Assembly (NCBI RefSeq): GCF_036884655.1
Contig: NC_088345.1
Coordinates: 18,161,001-18,225,000, forward strand
Origin: Musa acuminata AAA Group
Taxonomy: Eukaryota > Streptophyta > Magnoliopsida > Zingiberales > Musaceae
Length of the DNA stretch: 64,000 bases
Direction: 5' to 3'
The position numbers and the translations under genes were made by a program. Of the stretch, positions 59,038 to 64,000 are shown piece after piece. The stretch's first letter is position 1; every line of letters starts with the position of its first letter. The notes beneath the pieces are model-generated. The model made no database searches and was not told the origin of the DNA. It was given only the letters and a program-made list of their open reading frames with translations.

Positions 59038-60650
59038 TGTTGAATCTCAGATTTTGATAATGAAACTAATTGATTGTGTTTAGATGTTTAACTGCATTTT
59101 GAGTGATGCAGGTCTACTCGATCAAGATTAGACAATTAAGGCAGGAGGAATTGACGTTGTGCCGAAGGAGATCACGTTAGGATATTGGATGGCAGAAGGC
59201 TTCGGACGTTGGGCATCGGGCCAAGAGCGGAATTACGCCAAGGATATCGGCATTGCGGAGGTCAACCGCCGATTGGGCAACAAGCCGCAAGAGAGGACGA
59301 TGCGCCGAAGAATCGGACGAAGCGCCAACCAATGACGTGCCGAGCAACAGAATGTCAATACGCTTTATAATAATTGTCTAGATCGGAGTAGAGTTTTTGC
59401 TTGTGTGTGCAGGATTAACTACGATAACGACGAAGACATAAAGCAAAACAAAGTGTCGGAGTCAAGCGCGAAGGATTCGTTGGGAGTTCGAGAGTTCGAC
59501 GGAAGTCAGAAGGTTCGTCGGGAATATTGCCGGAACTAGCCGAGAATGAGTAGGGAGTTTGCCGAAGGGTTTTTCGGAAGCTCGTCGAAAGGTTCATTGG
59601 AAGTTCGCGGAGCTCACCGAGAAAGATCGGAGCTTGCCGAAGAAGCTCGTTGGAACTCGCCAAGATCAAATCGTGAAGTCTAGGAGCTTGTTGGGAGTCT
59701 ATAGAATGGTTTCCGAGAGTTTATCGGAAGACCGTCGGAAGTTCGCCGGAAGCTCACCGGAAGAAGTCTTGACTTACGGACTTTGTAATAGCTTAGAAAA
59801 TGTCTTTAAATTCGTAGTTAGCATGTTAATTAGGGTTAGGATTATGTGTTAATCCTATAACCCAAGTAGGGGCCAATTGGGCCCGAGTTCGGACTTGTTT
59901 GGGCCAAGTTTGGAGCCCAACCAGTGAGCTGATTTGGCCAAGGCGGTGGCACCGCCTAGGCTAGGCGGTGGCACCGCCCAGCACCCGAGAGCTGGGCGGT
60001 GACACCTCCTGGGCTGGGCGGTTGCACTGTCCAGCACCCGAGCGCTAGGCGGTGGCACCGCTTGGCTGGGCGGTGGCACCGCCAACATCGGGAACATAAG
60101 AGAATTCAAATTTTTAGAGCCCAAATTTGAATCCTCTTGAGGCCTATAAATACCCCTCAAGTCTCAGCTGAGAATACAACTCTTTGAGCAGCAAGTGATT
60201 GAGAGAAAAGTCTTAGAAGAGTCTTTGTCTTTCTTGTTTTCAATTTGCTAGTGTTCACCTCCTTCTTTCTTGCTGAAAATTTGTAAGAGAGTGAACCGCT
60301 TGTAAAAGTTGTAAGAGGGGTATTTACCCTTCCCTTTCAAGAGATTTGCTAGTGGAAGGTGGGAGCCTCATCGAAGAGGGGCCTCGCAAGTGGATGTAGG
60401 TCGCTTGACCGAACCACTTTAAAAACAGCGTAATCTCTGGTTTGCATTTCATTACTACTATTTACATTACTGCAAACCCTCTTACTTGCTTTATTTCCTC
60501 ATTACATTTATTGCACAACTTTACGAATACGCTTTCAAGTTAAGCACTTCCGATTCCGATTTTTATCGTACGAAAGATTTGTCGAAACCAACGTTTTAAG
60601 CCGCTGCACTAATTCACCCCCCCCCTCTTAGTGCCGCTCCGATCCTAACA
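59038..60650 (+). repeat. E8 3' LTR (1613 bp)
   Basis: TGTTGAATCTCAG start, CCTAACA end, same modules as the 5' LTR. TATA box 60145-60152, GGCGGTGGCACCGCC palindromes (59941-60085). Confidence 0.96.
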
Positions 60651-61772
60651 AAGATTTTACTAACTTTGAACTAGTAACTAAAATCTTAAGATCCCTCCCT
60701 AAAAGTTGGGATCCAAAATTTACAGCCTTTCAAGAGGCCAAAGACCTTAAAACATTCCCTCTTGAAGAACTTATTGGGTCTCTAATGACCTACGAAATGA
60801 CATGTCAAGCTCATGACGAGCTCGAGAACCCCCTTCCAAAGAACAGGAAGGATATGACACTCACATCACAAGAAGATCACTTGAAAGGAACATCAAGTGA
60901 TGAGAACAGTGACAATGACATTGCACTTATGACTCAAAAATTTTAAAAAAATTTAAGAAAGAATAAATTAAAAATAATATAAAAAATAAATTTGAACACA
61001 AGAAGAACCAAGTGATTTGCTATGAGTGTAAAAAATCGGGATACTATAAGAACGATTGTCCTTAAGCCAAAAAGAGAACATCAAAGAAGAAGGCGCTCAA
61101 GGCAACGTGGGATGATTCAAGCGCGTCCAAAGAAGAGGAGTCCAAGACCGAGCAAGTTGCTCATTACGCCCTAATGGCCATCGGAGAAGAGGTAACGGAT
61201 TTAATTGATGCAGATTTACCTTATCATGAATTATTAAATACCTTTCATGAGTTATTTGATGAATGTAAAATAATTAGTAGAAAATACAAATTGCTAAAAA
61301 GGAGCATGATAGTCTCACTTATGATTTCGATAAATTAAAAACTGAATATCATGATTGTTTAGCTCCATGTATAAAATGCCATGATCTAGAAACTCTCCAA
61401 AAGGAGAACTTGCTACTTAAGGATACCTTGAAGAAATTCGAGGTTGGTAATAAGTCTTTAAACATGATCCTTACAAATAAGGGTCACATTCCTAAAAGAA
61501 GTAGAATCGGATTTGTGAGAAGTCCTCACCAAAATCCAACCACCTTCGTTAAAGGCCCTATCTTACATGTTCGGCACCAAAGCAATTGCAACTTTTGTTG
61601 CAAATATGGACATAAAACTTATAAATGTCCATTCAAGAAAATTAGTCCAAACAAACTAATTTGGGTTCCTAAAGGAACCATGATCAATTCTATACAATAT
61701 GATGAACAAGTTAAATCAGTTTTTAAGGCACTCAAAAGAAAATAGGTACCTAAAAATAATCCCTTCTTGTAG
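60651..61772 (+). pseudogene. gag: E7 Gag, C-terminal part
   Basis: Continues the E7 gag after E8: [17 protein letters not shown] and LPKNRKDM-type Gag segments. Frame is lost after about 60944 (stop and indels in an A/T-rich run), close to the site of the E1 frameshift. First zinc knuckle (about 61018) has Tyr for the His: CYECKKSGYYKNDC. The second knuckle is intact: CNFCCKYGHKTYKC (about 61589). Stops at 61743 and 61770; the latter TAG matches the E1 TAG at 2961. Confidence 0.88.
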
Positions 61773-64000
61773 AAACATACACCATCATAAGCTAGGAGCA
61801 AGAGATGATATCTAGATAATGGATGCTCAAGACATATGACTGGAGATCCATCTCATTTCTCTATGCTCACTAGCAAAGAAGAAGGGTACGTCACCTTCGG
61901 AGACAACAACCAAGACAAAATCATTGGCAAGGGAACCATAGGGAACAAATTAAAATTTTCTATTGATGATATCTTACTAGTTGATGGATTGAAACATAAT
62001 CTCTTGAGTGTTAGTCAATTATGCGATAAAGGTTATATCGTTAGATTTGAATCAAATGTGTGTATTATTGAAAAACCAAACCATAACATAACTATGATTG
62101 CATTAAAACAAAATAATGTCTACACCATCAACCTTGATGAACTAAGTAATGAAATGTGCTTCTCCGCTTTAAATGATGATGCTTGGCTTTGACATAGGAG
62201 ACTAGGCCATGCAAGCATGAAACTAATATCTAAGATCTCATCTAGAGAATTAGTACGAGGAATTCTAAATATAAAGTTTATTAAGGACAAAGTATGCGAT
62301 GCATGTCAACTAGGTAAATAAATAAAAACTAGTTTCAAACCAAAAACTCAAATTAGCACCATTAGACCATTACAATTGATTCATTTGGACTTATTTGGAC
62401 CAATTGACACGAAAAGTCTAGGAGGAAGCAAATATGCGTTTGTAATTGTGGATGACTATACTAGATACACTTGGACCTATTTCTTAGTTCACAAAAGTGA
62501 TTGTTTCAAGTGTTTCTCTAAATTTTGTAAACTCACTCAAAACGAAAAAGGTTTCATGATTTCATCAATTCGGAGTGATCATGGTGGCGAATTTTAAAAC
62601 CTTGACTTTCAAAATTTTTGTGAAGTTAATGGATACAATCACAACTTCTCTACTCCGAGGAATCCCCAACAAAATGGAGTAGTTGAAAGAAAAAATAGAA
62701 ACCTACAAGAAATGACAAGAATGATGTTAAATGAACATAGTCTACCCAAGTATTTTTGGGCCGAAGCCGTAAATATGGCTTGCTACATCATGAATAGGGT
62801 CCTAATAAGACCATCCCTATCAAAAACTCCCTATAAATTATGGAATAACAAAAAACTAAATATTTCCTATTTTAAAGTTTTCGATTGTAAATGCTTTATT
62901 TTGAATGAAAGGGATGCCTTAGGAAAATTTGATGCTAAATCCGATGAAAGTATCTTTCTTGGTTATTCTTCCGTTTCTAAGGTTTTTCGGGTTTTTAACA
63001 AAAGAACCTTAGTAATAGAAGAATCTATTTATGTAGTTTTTAATGAAATTTCTGATTTAAAGAAAAATGATCTTCATGATGATCTTGGTTTTGATAATTT
63101 GAACTTAAATAAACTCCCTGCTCAAAATAGCAACTTGGATGCACCTTCTTCCGAAATTTCCTTACCCAAGGAATGGAAGTATATAGATGCTCATCCAAAG
63201 GAGCTAATTATAGGAGATACATCAAAAGGGGTTCAAACTCGTTCCTCTTTTAAGAATTTTTGTGCTAACACTGCCTTCCTTTCTCAAATCGAACCTAAAT
63301 GCATTGACGAGGCCTTAAAAGATGATTTTTGGGTTATTGCAATGCAATAGGAATTAAATCAATTTGAGAGGAATAAGGTATGGAAGCTTATTCCTAGACC
63401 TTGTGACCATTTAGTCATTGGTACTAAATGGGTCTTTAGAAACAAGCAAGACGAAAATGGTATCGTGGTTAGAAACAAGGCTAGATTAGTGGTCAAAGGT
63501 TTCAACCAAGAAGAATGTATCGACTACGAATAAACCTTCACTCTTGTGGCAAGATTAGAAGTCATTAGGATGCTCCTTGCCTATGCTAGTAGTAATAATT
63601 TTAAATTATTTCAAATGGATGTCAAAAGTGCCTTCTTAAATGGTTTTATTTCCGAAGAAGTATATGTCGAATAACCTCCTGAATTTGAAAATTCTCTTCT
63701 TCCTAATCATGTATTCAAATTGACTAAGGCTCTCTATGGCTTGAAACAAGCTCCTAGAGCTTGGTACGAAAGGCTTAGTTTCTTTCTTATTTTAAATAAT
63801 TTTACCAAAGGCAAGGTTGATACTACATTGTTTATCAAACATTTTAAAAATAATTTTCTTATTATACAAATTTATGTTGACGATATTATTTTTGGCTCTT
63901 CGGATGAATCACTATGTGAATCATTTGCCAAAAGTATGAGTCATGAATTTGAAATGAGTTTAATGGATGAATTAACTTTTTTTTAGGATTACAAATCAAA
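61773..64000 (+). pseudogene. pol: E7 Pol (protease, integrase, RT), decayed, cut by window end
   Basis: Homologous to E1 Pol throughout. Protease: [15 protein letters not shown] (Asp-Asn-Gly instead of Asp-Ser-Gly). Integrase zinc region near 62190-62330, core with MIHLDLFG and SDHGGEF. RT up to YVDDIIFGS at about 63870-63897. Stops: Trp to TGA near 61806 and 62190, Gln to TAA near 62319, 62595 and 63672, TAG at 63348, TAA near 63531. A one-base loss in a T-run near 63980 shifts the frame. RNase H and the 3' LTR lie beyond the window. Confidence 0.92.

Larger units (their letters stand above)
46778..60650 (+). mobile_element. E8: gag-only Sirevirus with nested gypsy G1, TSD AAGAT
   Basis: Flanked by AAGAT at 46773-46777 and 60651-60655. 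5' LTR 46778-48391, gag, G1 insertion, filler 55193-59037, 3' LTR 59038-60650. Total 13.9 kb, about 8.1 kb without G1. It has no pol of its own. The LTRs differ at twelve or so sites in the first 350 bp, so it is older than G1 and E1. Confidence 0.96.

Overview
This is plant nuclear DNA, almost certainly an angiosperm and probably a monocot. A Zingiberales/Musaceae-type genome is a guess from overall style, not proven. Nearly all of the window is LTR retrotransposon sequence. The only host gene I can support is a complete six-exon plastid class I fructose-bisphosphate aldolase at 34809-37172, inside a gene island of about 8 kb.

The dominant family is a Ty1-copia Sirevirus (SIRE/Maximus) group. 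Its LTRs run TGTTGAATCTC...CCTAACA, are followed by an initiator-Met tRNA primer site (TGGTATCAGAGC), and are preceded by a purine tract AAAGGGGGAGA. I name the copies: E1 (1-9187, autonomous type, nearly complete), E2 (9188-15944, gag-only), R1 (reverse LTR, 15945-18552), S1 (solo LTR, 16697-17996), E3 (18553-22097, gag-only), E4 (reverse, 22098-about 24490), E5 (about 24500-27874), E6 (29120-31775, decayed), S2 (reverse solo LTR, 41036-43573), E7 (45130-46777 plus 60651 to the window end, autonomous type, decayed) and E8 (46778-60650, gag-only). Two reverse-strand Tork/Tnt1-like copia remnants are also present: T1 (27875-28890) and T2 (about 40020-45129). G1 (49347-55150, minus strand) is a Ty3-gypsy chromovirus, probably Reina-like.

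The insertions form two nested stacks. Left stack: E1 lies inside the 5' LTR of E2, E2 inside R1, S1 also inside R1 (target duplication CCTAG), and R1 inside the 5' LTR of E3. Right stack: G1 (target duplication GTAAG) lies in the gag gene of E8, E8 (AAGAT) in the gag gene of E7, and E7 in T2, which also holds S2 (AATCC). Removing each insertion restores reading through the interrupted gene.

E1 carries a full pol reading frame (protease, integrase, reverse transcriptase, RNase H). E2 and E8 carry only a shortened gag that lacks the zinc knuckles, followed by 3-4 kb of AT-rich non-coding sequence. They look like a non-autonomous lineage dependent on relatives such as E1. The LTRs hold GC-rich palindrome clusters, 18-bp minisatellites and a TATA box (TATAAATA). 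The non-coding interiors hold repeated purine-tract hairpins and arrays of GCTAGCTTGCA. Most disabling mutations in old copies are Trp or Gln codons turned into stops, as expected from decay of methylated cytosines.
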